Assembly: GCA_031281115.1 (NCBI GenBank)
Contig: JAITFV010000070.1
Location: 1-5,900 of the forward strand
Direction: 5' to 3'
DNA: 5,900 nucleotides
Source: Oscillospiraceae bacterium
Lineage (GTDB): Bacteria; Bacillota; Clostridia; Oscillospirales; Ruminococcaceae
In this document: in pieces, positions 1 through 5,834 of the stretch
How positions within the stretch are numbered: the first letter of the stretch is position 1
Layout: every line of letters begins with the position of its first letter
The notes under the pieces: model-generated
What the model was told of the DNA's origin: nothing
The model's database searches: none
The model's input: the letters and a program-made list of their open reading frames with translations, nothing else
Made by a program: the position numbers and the translations under genes

Positions 1-4
1 TTAT

Positions 5-289
5 ATGGTATGTCGCTTTGAGGATTTACGCTGCAAGGAAATCATAAATATAAGAACAGGCTGTAAGCTCGGTTTTCCCGATGATATGGAGTTCGAGAGC
101 TGTACAGCTAAGGTTATCAAGCTGATTATCTACGGAAGGTCGCGTTTCTTCGGGCTGCTCGGCAGGGAAGACGATATTGTGATTCCTTGGTGCGATATCG
201 AAATCATCGGCGAGGACACGATTTTAGTGACCTGTGACTTCCCTGCACGAGGGAAAAAACACGGATTCGTTAAAAATTTCATAAAATGA
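5..289 (+). CDS. YlmC/YmxH-family PRC-barrel protein
   Basis: This 94-residue protein matches the small PRC-barrel proteins annotated as YlmC/YmxH in spore-forming Firmicutes. Visible family signatures are LRCKEIINI (residues 8-16), a GCKLGFPDDMEF stretch (19-30), the RFFGLLGREDD block (47-57) and the hydrophobic-acidic VIPWCDIEIIGEDTILV end of the barrel. A PRC barrel is a small beta-barrel fold. The molecular role of this family is poorly known, and the link to sporulation comes from naming and gene context in Bacillus, not from this sequence. The ATG lies four bases into the window, so its ribosome site cannot be seen. It is accepted because family members begin just before the LR-x-KE motif. 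The 3' end is followed immediately by the rpsB promoter, with no terminator between them, so some read-through into rpsB is possible. Confidence 0.85.
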   Translation: MVCRFEDLRCKEIINIRTGCKLGFPDDMEFESCTAKVIKLIIYGRSRFFGLLGREDDIVIPWCDIEIIGEDTILVTCDFPARGKKHGFVKNFIK

Positions 290-318
290 TTGACAACTAA
301 TGAGAATTATGGTATACT
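290..318 (+). promoter_or_regulatory. Sigma-A type promoter for rpsB-tsf
   Basis: A perfect -35 box TTGACA (290-295) and a -10 box TATACT (313-318) are separated by 17 bases. The -10 box is preceded by TGG, an extended -10 element. Transcription should begin near 324-326. The near-consensus strength fits a highly expressed ribosomal protein operon. Confidence 0.88.
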
Positions 319-322
319 TTCA

Positions 323-453
323 TGGCGACTGTAAAATCAGCCGCCAAATTCACACGTCATAGTGTTTAATTGCGCAGAAATGCGTTTTATGGCGCGAGGA
401 TAGCATCAATCTGCGATTGGTGTAAATTTAACAAACACGGAGAAAGAAACAAA
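323..453 (+). promoter_or_regulatory. Structured 5' leader of rpsB
   Basis: The untranslated leader folds by eye into four consecutive hairpins. The first pairs TGGCG (323-327) with CGCCA (342-346), and CTG with CAG inside it. The second pairs ACAC (352-355) with GTGT (362-365), with an outer ATT/AAT extension at 348-350 and 368-370. The third is CGCA-GAAA-TGCG (373-384), capped by a GNRA tetraloop. The fourth is an 8-bp stem at 404-411 and 415-422 around a TGC loop, with one G-U pair. No U-run follows the last stem, so it is not a terminator. Many ribosomal protein operons are autoregulated through their leader RNA, so binding by S2 is a reasonable but untested idea. I do not recognise a named RNA family here. 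Confidence 0.55.
439..446 (+). promoter_or_regulatory. Ribosome binding site fixing the rpsB start
   Basis: GGAGAAAG lies upstream of the ATG at 454, with 11 bases between GGAG and the ATG. It decides for the start at 454, where the S2 family N-terminus [13 protein letters not shown] begins, over an in-frame TTG at 370. Confidence 0.8.
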
Positions 454-1272
454 ATGGCAGTAGTATCAATGAAACAGCTACTTGAAGCCGGTGTTCACTT
501 CGGGCATCAGACGAGACGCTGGAACCCAAAAATGGCGCAGTATATTTTTACTGAAAGAAACGGAATTTACATCATCGACTTGCAAAAAACAGTCAAGAAG
601 CTCGATGAAGCCTACAATTTTATTCACAGGGTTGCCTCGGACGGCGGAGAAGTGCTTTTCGTAGGAACGAAAAAGCAGGCAGTGGATTCAATCAGGGAAG
701 AAGCCGAACGTGCAGGCGCGCATTTCGTTAATGCTCGCTGGCTCGGCGGCATGATGACTAATTTCAAGACAATTCAAAGAAGAATCCGCAGACTCGAGCA
801 ACTTCAAGAAATGGCGGGCGACGGGACATTCGACCTGCTCCCGAAGAAAGAAGTAATTCAGCTTAACTTAGAAATTGAAAAACTTGAGAAGTTCCTCGGC
901 GGCATCAAAAATATGGAAAGACTGCCCGGCGCGCTGTTTGTGGTTGACCCGCGCAAAGAAAAAATCGCCGTAGCCGAAGCTCGGAAACTCGGGATTCCGG
1001 TAGTTGCCATAGTTGACACCAACTGCGACCCCGATGAAATCGATTACGTAATCCCCGGGAACGACGATGCAATCCGCGCTGTAAAGCTGATTGCCGGCGC
1101 GATGGCTGACGCGATTATCGCGACTAAAGGCGGCGAAATCGGCGAAAACTCTGCCGAAACCGAAGCTGCTTCCAACAGCGGTATAGCTTACACCGCTGAA
1201 CCCGATGAAGAAGATGAATCCGGCACGGACGAACCCGCCGGTGCTAATACAGAAAACACAGAGGAGGTATAA
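454..1272 (+). CDS. rpsB: 30S ribosomal protein S2
   Basis: Ribosomal protein S2, 272 residues, binds late in assembly of the small ribosomal subunit, between head and body. Family signatures are clear: [15 protein letters not shown] (13-27), IYIIDLQKT (38-46), LFVGTKKQA (68-76), [10 protein letters not shown] (95-104), [19 protein letters not shown] (158-176) and the [20 protein letters not shown] run (187-206). The open frame extends upstream to a TTG at 370, but those 28 codons have no S2 homology and fall in the structured leader, so ATG 454 is chosen. The C-terminal tail (about 228-272) is rich in Glu, Asp, Ser and Thr and makes the protein longer than the roughly 240-250 residues usual for bacterial S2. 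It is the first gene of an rpsB-tsf operon; the last codons double as the tsf ribosome site. Confidence 0.98.
   Translation: MAVVSMKQLLEAGVHFGHQTRRWNPKMAQYIFTERNGIYIIDLQKTVKKLDEAYNFIHRVASDGGEVLFVGTKKQAVDSIREEAERAGAHFVNARWLGGMMTNFKTIQRRIRRLEQLQEMAGDGTFDLLPKKEVIQLNLEIEKLEKFLGGIKNMERLPGALFVVDPRKEKIAVAEARKLGIPVVAIVDTNCDPDEIDYVIPGNDDAIRAVKLIAGAMADAIIATKGGEIGENSAETEAASNSGIAYTAEPDEEDESGTDEPAGANTENTEEV
1262..1267 (+). promoter_or_regulatory. tsf ribosome binding site inside the rpsB end
   Basis: AGGAGG is embedded in the last sense codons of rpsB (GAG GAG GTA TAA) and lies 11 bases before the tsf ATG at 1279. Ribosomes finishing rpsB therefore terminate directly over the tsf initiation region, which favours coupled translation. 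Confidence 0.8.
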
Positions 1273-1278
1273 AATATA

Positions 1279-2196
1279 ATGGCTATTTCAGCACAACAGG
1301 TAAAACAGCTTAAAGAAATGACTAACTGCGGCATGATGGACTGCAAACGCGCTCTTGAAGAAACAAACGGCGACATGGACGCCGCCGTAAAATATCTGCG
1401 TGAAAAAGGTTTAGCGAAAGCTACTAAGAAAGCAGGCAGAATCGCCGCAGAAGGCTTAGTTTATACAAAGATTGACAAAGAAAAGAAAATCGGCGTGGTA
1501 GTTGAAGTAAACAGCGAAACCGACTTCGCCGCGAAATCTGACAGATTTGTGCAGTTCGTTGAGCAGGTTGCGGATACTATTCTTAATAATGGCGCCGCCG
1601 ATGTTGAAGCGCTTAAAGCTTGCACTGCATTCGGCTCGGGCGAAACGCTCGGCGAGTCTTTAATTGATAAAATCGCAACAATCGGCGAGAACATTCAAAT
1701 CAGAAGATTCGCGAAACTTGACGGCGACCTCTTTTCATATGTCCATGACGGCGGCGGCAGCATCATCGGTACGATTTTGAAGCTTGAATCCGACGACGGT
1801 TCAGACCCCGCGGTTGCCGAGTGCGCGAAGAATTTATTACTGCAAATTACTGCAAGCGCGCCGCAGTTCGTCAGTAGGGACGATGTTCCGGCGCAGGTAA
1901 TTGAAGACGAGAAAGAAACGCAGATGGGAATTGTCAGAACCGAGAACGAAGCAAAGCCGAAACCGGAAAACGTTCTTGAGAAAATCGTTGAGGGCAGGCT
2001 GCGCAAGTTCCTTGAGGAAATCAGCCTGCTTGACCAGCCCTATGTTAAAGACCCGGAAATGACAGTTGCGAAATACATTGAATCTGTCGGCAAAAACATT
2101 AAAGCAGCGATGTTCGTAAGATACGAAAAAGGCGAGGGAATCCAGAAGAAAGAAGACGATTTCGCCGCAGAAGTTGCATCAATGATAAAAAATTAA
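1279..2196 (+). CDS. tsf: Elongation factor Ts
   Basis: EF-Ts, 305 residues, is the cytosolic nucleotide exchange factor that releases GDP from EF-Tu. An N-terminal UBA-like domain occupies about residues 4-45, with LKEMTNCGMMDCKRALEETN typical of the family. It is followed by the VVVEVNSETDF segment (73-83), whose Thr-Asp-Phe motif at 81-83 contacts the EF-Tu nucleotide site. The dimerisation-core part with YVHDGGGSIIGTILKL follows at 154-169. The C-terminal module carries LLDQPYVKD (250-258) and FVRYEKGEGIQKK (279-291). Length is normal for the full two-subdomain form. It starts six bases after the rpsB stop and is the last gene of that transcript, ending just before a strong terminator. 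Confidence 0.98.
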   Translation: MAISAQQVKQLKEMTNCGMMDCKRALEETNGDMDAAVKYLREKGLAKATKKAGRIAAEGLVYTKIDKEKKIGVVVEVNSETDFAAKSDRFVQFVEQVADTILNNGAADVEALKACTAFGSGETLGESLIDKIATIGENIQIRRFAKLDGDLFSYVHDGGGSIIGTILKLESDDGSDPAVAECAKNLLLQITASAPQFVSRDDVPAQVIEDEKETQMGIVRTENEAKPKPENVLEKIVEGRLRKFLEEISLLDQPYVKDPEMTVAKYIESVGKNIKAAMFVRYEKGEGIQKKEDDFAAEVASMIKN

Positions 2197-2207
2197 CAAT
2201 AATACAC

Positions 2208-2247
2208 TTTGGCGTAAACGAAATTTTGTCGTTTACGCCAAATTTTT
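2208..2247 (+). terminator. Intrinsic terminator after tsf
   Basis: A perfect 14-bp stem (TTTGGCGTAAACGA at 2208-2221 with TCGTTTACGCCAAA at 2229-2242) closes a 7-base loop. The run TTTTT follows at 2243-2247. It lies 11 bases after the tsf stop and closes the rpsB-tsf unit. Confidence 0.94.
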
Positions 2248-2250
2248 GCA

Positions 2251-2279
2251 TTGACTTAATTATTATTTTGTAGTACAAT
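2251..2279 (+). promoter_or_regulatory. Sigma-A promoter P1 upstream of the zinc-ribbon/rnf unit
   Basis: The -35 box TTGACT (2251-2256) and -10 box TACAAT (2274-2279) are 17 bases apart, each one mismatch from consensus. It starts just four bases after the terminator U-run, so it clearly opens a new transcription unit. An 8-bp palindrome ACAATTGT (2275-2282) overlaps the -10 box and could be an operator, though such short palindromes also arise by chance. No promoter as good is visible between the zinc-ribbon gene and rnfC, so P1 probably also serves the rnf genes. Confidence 0.78.
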
Positions 2280-2307
2280 TGTTAATAGGGAAGAGTATTT
2301 ATATAAT
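2279..2307 (+). promoter_or_regulatory. Possible second overlapping promoter P2
   Basis: A perfect -10 box TATAAT (2302-2307) has TTGTTA (2279-2284, four of six consensus bases) 17 bases upstream. Its -35 box shares a base with the P1 -10 box, so the two promoters could not be occupied at once. The region is AT-rich, so chance occurrence is possible. Confidence 0.4.
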
Positions 2308-2378
2308 GCGGCGTAGGGTGTGGCACCTACAGATGTGTATTACAAGTATTACCAAAACCTCAAACAGGAGGGATTATC
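2286..2378 (+). promoter_or_regulatory. 5' leader with two candidate hairpins before the zinc-ribbon gene
   Basis: About 93 untranslated bases separate the P1 start region from the small gene. GTAGGGTG (2313-2320) pairs with CACCTAC (2324-2330) as a 7-bp stem with one bulged G and a TGG loop. CCTC (2358-2361) can pair with GAGG (2368-2371), which lies inside the AGGAGGG ribosome site at 2366-2372, so this stem would hide the site. A 7-base direct repeat GTATTAC occurs at 2337-2343 and 2346-2352, nine bases apart. I recognise no known riboswitch family. Confidence 0.4.
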
Positions 2379-2549
2379 ATGAGTTTAATAAATTTTTCTA
2401 CATACCTATGCTCAAAATGTGGACATAGATTCAAGCTACCGATGATGGCAAAATTATTTAAAATAAACATAATAAATATCGGATTTTATGATAAGCGGTT
2501 ATTAAGGTGTCCTGTTTGTCGAAAAATAAGCATCTGCACTAAAATATAA
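2379..2549 (+). CDS. Small zinc-ribbon protein, function unknown
   Basis: A 56-residue open frame starts at an ATG placed six bases after a strong AGGAGGG (2366-2372). The product carries two CxxC knuckles, CSKCGHRF at residues 11-18 and CPVCRK at 44-49, the expected four-cysteine zinc-ribbon arrangement. The linker is basic and hydrophobic (KLFKINIINIGFYDKRLLR). The shape, a CxxCG-x-FK knuckle then a DK-x-L-x-CPxC knuckle, resembles small uncharacterised zinc-ribbon proteins of Firmicutes; that likeness is from memory. By hand count the gene is 28% G+C (48 of 171 bases), while the flanking genes are near half G+C, which may mean acquisition or weak codon selection. It lies 33 bases before the proposed rnfC start with no terminator between, so co-transcription with rnf is likely. 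A zinc-binding regulatory or chaperone role is possible but not shown. Confidence 0.75.
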   Translation: MSLINFSTYLCSKCGHRFKLPMMAKLFKINIINIGFYDKRLLRCPVCRKISICTKI

Positions 2550-2567
2550 GCATTACTTAAACTTCAA

Positions 2568-2573
2568 AAGGAG
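2568..2573 (+). promoter_or_regulatory. Ribosome binding site of rnfC, pointing to a non-ATG start
   Basis: AAGGAG at 2568-2573 is the only strong ribosome site before rnfC. It should direct initiation around 2580-2584. In the rnfC frame the codons there are ATT (2577), AAA (2580) and ATA (2583). The nearest conventional start, GTG at 2631, is 57 bases away from this site. Confidence 0.7.
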
Positions 2574-2582
2574 CTGATTAAA

Positions 2583-3863
2583 ATATACGCTAAAAGGTTT
2601 CATCTCCCTCACAGGAAAAATGCGGCAGATGTGCGCACTGTAAAAATTGATTCGCACGCTCCTGTAATCATCAGCATGGCGCACGGCATCGGCGCGCCTT
2701 GCGTTCCCGTTGTCGAAGCCGGCGATTATGTGAGAACCGGGCAACTCATAGCAGACAGCGACGCTTTTGTTTCCGCGCCGGTTTATTCAAGCGTAACAGG
2801 GAAAGTTATTGAGGAAAGAAACGTACTTGATATAAACGGTAATTTAACAAAAGCACTTGTAATTGATTCCGAGCAGAAGCAGTATCTGTGCAGTAAAATC
2901 GCACCTCCTGTAATTAACACCCGCGAGGAGTTTATAAAAGCTGTGAGGGCAAGCGGGCTCGTCGGACTTGGCGGCGCGGGTTTCCCGACACACGCGAAGC
3001 TTAACTACGACCGCGAAAAATACAAAGTAGATACGCTTGTAGTCAATGCTTCCGAGTGCGAACCCTATATCACAACCGACTACCGCGAAATCATGGAAAA
3101 TTCTGAAGATATCATAGCCGGAATAAAGTTAATACTTGAGAAATGCGGGATTTCCCGCGCTGTAATCGGCATTGAACGCAATATGCCGAGTGCCGTTCGA
3201 CTCATGCGCGAGCGTGTTCAAAGTGAGCAGAATATTACAGTAAAAGCGCTGCCTACTTATTACCCGCAGGGTGCGGAAAAAGTGCTTGTTCATAACACAA
3301 CACGCAGAATCGTGAAAGAAAAGCAACTCCCATATTCCGCAGGGTGCATAATACTTAACGTCACGAGTGTTGCATCTATCGCGCGTTACATGGAAACCGG
3401 AATACCTTTTATTTCGCGCAGAATTACAATCGATGGAAATATTGTGAACAAACCTGCAAATTTCATGGTGCCGATTGGAATAACTCTCGGCGAGATTATG
3501 AAGAAAGCAGACTTACGCTTACAGCCGGACAGGATTATTTTCGGCGGTCCCATGATGGGGAAGAGCGTTTATGACCTCGAAACACCCATTGGAAAAACGA
3601 CAGGCGCAGTGCTGTTTTTTAAAGATATGCCGACAGACCGGGCGACAGCATGCATACGCTGCGGAAAGTGTCTGCGCGCCTGCTCAATGAATCTTATGCC
3701 TACCGAGTTCGAGAAATCTTACGAAATGCGGGATATTAAAAGGCTTCGCAAGCTCCGCGTTGACCTTTGCATGGAGTGCGGCTCCTGCTCATACATCTGC
3801 CCGGCAAAAAGGAATCTTACAGAAAGAAATAAACTTGCGAAAGATTTGTTGAGGGATAATTAA
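2583..3863 (+). CDS. rnfC: Rnf complex subunit RnfC (probable non-ATG start)
   Basis: RnfC is the peripheral NADH-side subunit of the Rnf ferredoxin:NAD+ oxidoreductase and carries FMN and two [4Fe-4S] clusters. Counting from the GTG at 2631 (410 residues), GAPCVPVVEAGDYVRTGQLI and the following VSAPVYSSVTGKV form the N-terminal barrel-sandwich domain (21-59). GLVGLGGAGFPTHAKL (109-124) and NASECEPYITTDY (139-151) form the Nqo1-like nucleotide/FMN region. FGGPMMGKSV lies at 304-313. Cluster motifs are CIRCGKCLRAC (341-351) and CMECGSCSYICP (380-391); the first lacks the usual Pro after its last Cys. The preceding codons read KRFHLPHRKNAAD, matching the conserved start of clostridial RnfC, so translation should begin near the ATA at 2583, giving 426 residues. 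The conservative alternative is GTG 2631. It is the first rnf gene, and a secreted-protein gene follows two bases after its stop. Confidence 0.93.
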   Translation: MYAKRFHLPHRKNAADVRTVKIDSHAPVIISMAHGIGAPCVPVVEAGDYVRTGQLIADSDAFVSAPVYSSVTGKVIEERNVLDINGNLTKALVIDSEQKQYLCSKIAPPVINTREEFIKAVRASGLVGLGGAGFPTHAKLNYDREKYKVDTLVVNASECEPYITTDYREIMENSEDIIAGIKLILEKCGISRAVIGIERNMPSAVRLMRERVQSEQNITVKALPTYYPQGAEKVLVHNTTRRIVKEKQLPYSAGCIILNVTSVASIARYMETGIPFISRRITIDGNIVNKPANFMVPIGITLGEIMKKADLRLQPDRIIFGGPMMGKSVYDLETPIGKTTGAVLFFKDMPTDRATACIRCGKCLRACSMNLMPTEFEKSYEMRDIKRLRKLRVDLCMECGSCSYICPAKRNLTERNKLAKDLLRDN

Positions 3864-3865
3864 AA

Positions 3866-4840
3866 ATGAAAAAAATTGCTGCGATTTTACTCAGCATGGT
3901 CATATTCTTGTCACTATCAACCGGCGTTTCTTCGAGAGAATTTTCAAACTTAAAAACAGCAGACGCGCTGACTGTACTTAGAGTTTCGGCGGGGCTTGTC
4001 GAATTGACTGAAGAACAAACTGTAAGGCTTGATTTGAACCTTGACGGTAATATTACTTCCGCTGACGCACTTGCAATTCTGCGCGTGGCGGCGGGACTTC
4101 CACCGTTCGCCACGGGCGAATATGAACTATGCAGGTATGTAGACTGGTATCACGGCGGCGGAACGGGATTAATTTTACAAGATGGTTTCCATGAGCTTTT
4201 AATGTGGTATGATTTATTGGTGCAGGCTGATGAAACCATAGAAGAATATCTAAGCACCATTTGCAGACGTGAGTATGTTTTCTACTGCCCGTGCTTCCTG
4301 CAAACGAGGGGAGATATTCTAAATTTTCTGTTTTGGCTGAATTTAAGCGAATTACGGCTGCCGTTTTCGGACATCGCACCCCTGCGTGAAATAATCATTC
4401 GCGATAGGTATAAGGATATTTATGCGCGGTATATAATCGGTGATATGGTTTATAATTTTATGTTATATCCCATTGATTCTGAAGGTATCACTGTCGAAGA
4501 AATTATAGCAGGCTGGGTAGACAGCGACTCATATAAATTGCTTACAACTGCAGATGATGTAAACATTTATGTTCGTGATTTTGATGAAGACCCCAGGGGG
4601 TTATTCATTTTGAGTGTCAACGGAGCGTATGCTGAAGTCAGTATATCTATAGACTGTGCAAATCCCGACACCTGCGACAGAGGAGTCGACTATGGCAGCG
4701 GGCATCAATGCTACGGTGAACAGGTGGACTCTCAAGCCGCGCTTGATGGTTTAATGCAGTTTGAATTTAAAACTTTATTAGACAGTTCCACCAACCTCGC
4801 TCATGGCAGATTTTCGGAAGTTAGTGGAAATGTCTATTAA
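3866..4840 (+). CDS. Exported protein with N-terminal dockerin-like repeats, function unknown
   Basis: A 324-residue protein begins with a typical signal peptide (MKK, a hydrophobic core at about 4-18, then STGVSS, probably cut near residue 23). Two dockerin-like halves follow, 34 residues apart: ADALTVLRVSAGL (32-44) and ADALAILRVAAGL (66-78). The second has a full calcium loop, Asp56, Asn58, Asp60, Gly61, Thr64 and Asp67. The first keeps only the last Asp (33), so it is degenerate. Dockerins bind cohesin domains, but single or atypical ones also occur in non-cellulosomal proteins. The remaining 240 residues match no family I recognise. They are acidic and aromatic-rich, with seven cysteines including CPC at 141-143 and a C-x5-C-x11-C group at 264-282, so disulfides are plausible. 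GAGGG at 3851-3855 is the ribosome site. The gene is two bases after rnfC and 22 before rnfD, so it belongs to the rnf transcript; the usual order has rnfC next to rnfD. Confidence 0.8.
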   Translation: MKKIAAILLSMVIFLSLSTGVSSREFSNLKTADALTVLRVSAGLVELTEEQTVRLDLNLDGNITSADALAILRVAAGLPPFATGEYELCRYVDWYHGGGTGLILQDGFHELLMWYDLLVQADETIEEYLSTICRREYVFYCPCFLQTRGDILNFLFWLNLSELRLPFSDIAPLREIIIRDRYKDIYARYIIGDMVYNFMLYPIDSEGITVEEIIAGWVDSDSYKLLTTADDVNIYVRDFDEDPRGLFILSVNGAYAEVSISIDCANPDTCDRGVDYGSGHQCYGEQVDSQAALDGLMQFEFKTLLDSSTNLAHGRFSEVSGNVY

Positions 4841-4862
4841 AATTAAAAAAGGAACATAAGAA

Positions 4863-5834
4863 ATGAAACTCATAGTCGAACCTTCCCCGCACATAAAAAG
4901 CAATAATTCCACTGACAAAATCATGCTGCGCGTGCTTATAGCTCTCGTGCCGGCTTTGGTGATGGCTGTTTACATATTCGGTGTGCGCGCACTGACGCTC
5001 AGTATCGTATGCGTGGGTTCCTGCATAATTTTCGAGAGCCTTTTCCGCCGTTATATCAGAAAAGATACAAACATTGACCTTTCACCGGCTGTAACAGGGC
5101 TTCTGCTTGCTTTTTGTCTGCCTGTAACTCTTCCGTATTATATGGCGATTATCGGTTGTTTTATCGCAATCGTAGTCGTGAAGCAGCTTTTCGGAGGTCT
5201 CGGACAGAATTTCGCGAACCCCGCAATAGTAGCGAGAATTGTGCTCGTGCTGTCGTTTACATCGGAAATGACCTACTGGGTGAAGCCGTTCTGGCACAGA
5301 GACGATATAGAAATCGATGCTGTTTCAAGCGCAACACAGGCTGTAGACGGCATAACAGCCGCAACGCCGCTTATGCTCGAAGCGGGGGAACAAGCTCCCG
5401 ATTTGTGGAATTTATTTATGGGTTATCACGGCGGCTCGCTCGGCGAAACCAGCGAATTCGCACTTTTAATAGGTTTTGTATTTTTAGTGGCAACGAGAGT
5501 GGTGCGTACTGTTACACCCGTAGCTTTCATCGGGACGGTTGCGCTCGGTGCGTTTATTGCAGGCGCAGATGTGGGGCTGCATGTGCTTTCGGGCGGGCTT
5601 GTACTCGGTGCGGTTTTTATGGCGACCGACTATGCAACTACGCCGGTATCACTGACAGGAAAATTCGTTTTCGGCATAGGTTGCGGATTAATCACGCTTG
5701 TTATCCGGTTCTTCTCGGATATGCCGGAAGGCGTTTCATTCGCGATTTTAATTATGAATATTTTAACTTACTATATTGATAAATTCACCTTCCCGAAGCC
5801 TTTTGGTGCAGTTAAGGAGGGGGATAAGGAATGA
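4863..5834 (+). CDS. rnfD: Rnf complex subunit RnfD, membrane flavoprotein
   Basis: RnfD, 323 residues, is an integral membrane subunit related to NqrB of the sodium-pumping NADH:quinone oxidoreductase. It holds covalent FMN and takes part in ion translocation. Several hydrophobic segments are visible, at about 22-60, 75-112, 198-217, 219-256, 265-283 and 291-305, fitting the usual many-spanning topology. Conserved blocks are GGLGQNFANPA (111-121), the flavinylation region VDGITAATPL (161-170), in which Thr168 of TAAT aligns with the acceptor Thr of the family SGAT-type motif, and the MATDYATTPV stretch (253-262). The ribosome site AAAGGA at 4848-4853 lies nine bases before the ATG. Its stop overlaps the rnfG start in ATGA, so the two are translationally coupled. 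Length is normal for clostridial RnfD. Confidence 0.97.
   Translation: MKLIVEPSPHIKSNNSTDKIMLRVLIALVPALVMAVYIFGVRALTLSIVCVGSCIIFESLFRRYIRKDTNIDLSPAVTGLLLAFCLPVTLPYYMAIIGCFIAIVVVKQLFGGLGQNFANPAIVARIVLVLSFTSEMTYWVKPFWHRDDIEIDAVSSATQAVDGITAATPLMLEAGEQAPDLWNLFMGYHGGSLGETSEFALLIGFVFLVATRVVRTVTPVAFIGTVALGAFIAGADVGLHVLSGGLVLGAVFMATDYATTPVSLTGKFVFGIGCGLITLVIRFFSDMPEGVSFAILIMNILTYYIDKFTFPKPFGAVKEGDKE

Noticed and set aside
239..261. Hairpin TTCCCT-GCACG-AGGGAA near the end of the YlmC/YmxH gene as a terminator
   Set aside because: It lies inside the coding region and is followed by A residues, not a T-run; on the minus strand the T-run would precede the stem.
370..453. N-terminal extension of rpsB from an in-frame TTG
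   Set aside because: The 28 extra residues are not part of S2, the TTG has no ribosome site, and the stretch forms the leader hairpins; ATG 454 has both a ribosome site and the family N-terminus.
2279..2296. Rex repressor site from the TTGTTAAT half-site at P2
   Set aside because: The second half (TTAACAA expected at 2290-2296) is not there; only one of seven bases matches, so a redox-sensing Rex operator is not supported.
2306..2428. 40-codon frame starting at the ATG within TATAATG
   Set aside because: It overlaps the P2 -10 box and the zinc-ribbon gene in another frame, has no well-placed ribosome site and encodes no recognisable motif.
2464..2492. Internal promoter TAAACA-17-TATGAT inside the zinc-ribbon gene, for rnfC
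   Set aside because: The match is partial and lies in very AT-rich coding sequence where such matches are expected by chance.
2620..2643. Seven-codon frame ATG...TAA just before GTG 2631
   Set aside because: It is out of frame with rnfC, its AGGA is too close to the ATG, and it overlaps the codons for the conserved RnfC N-terminus.
4053..4379. Minus-strand frame opposite the dockerin-type gene
   Set aside because: It has no recognisable motif or ribosome site, and the + strand has a signal peptide and dockerin repeats in the same bases.
5114..5779. 221-codon frame on the + strand inside rnfD
   Set aside because: It is an alternative-frame shadow of rnfD, with an unnaturally Arg- and Cys-rich product and no ribosome site.
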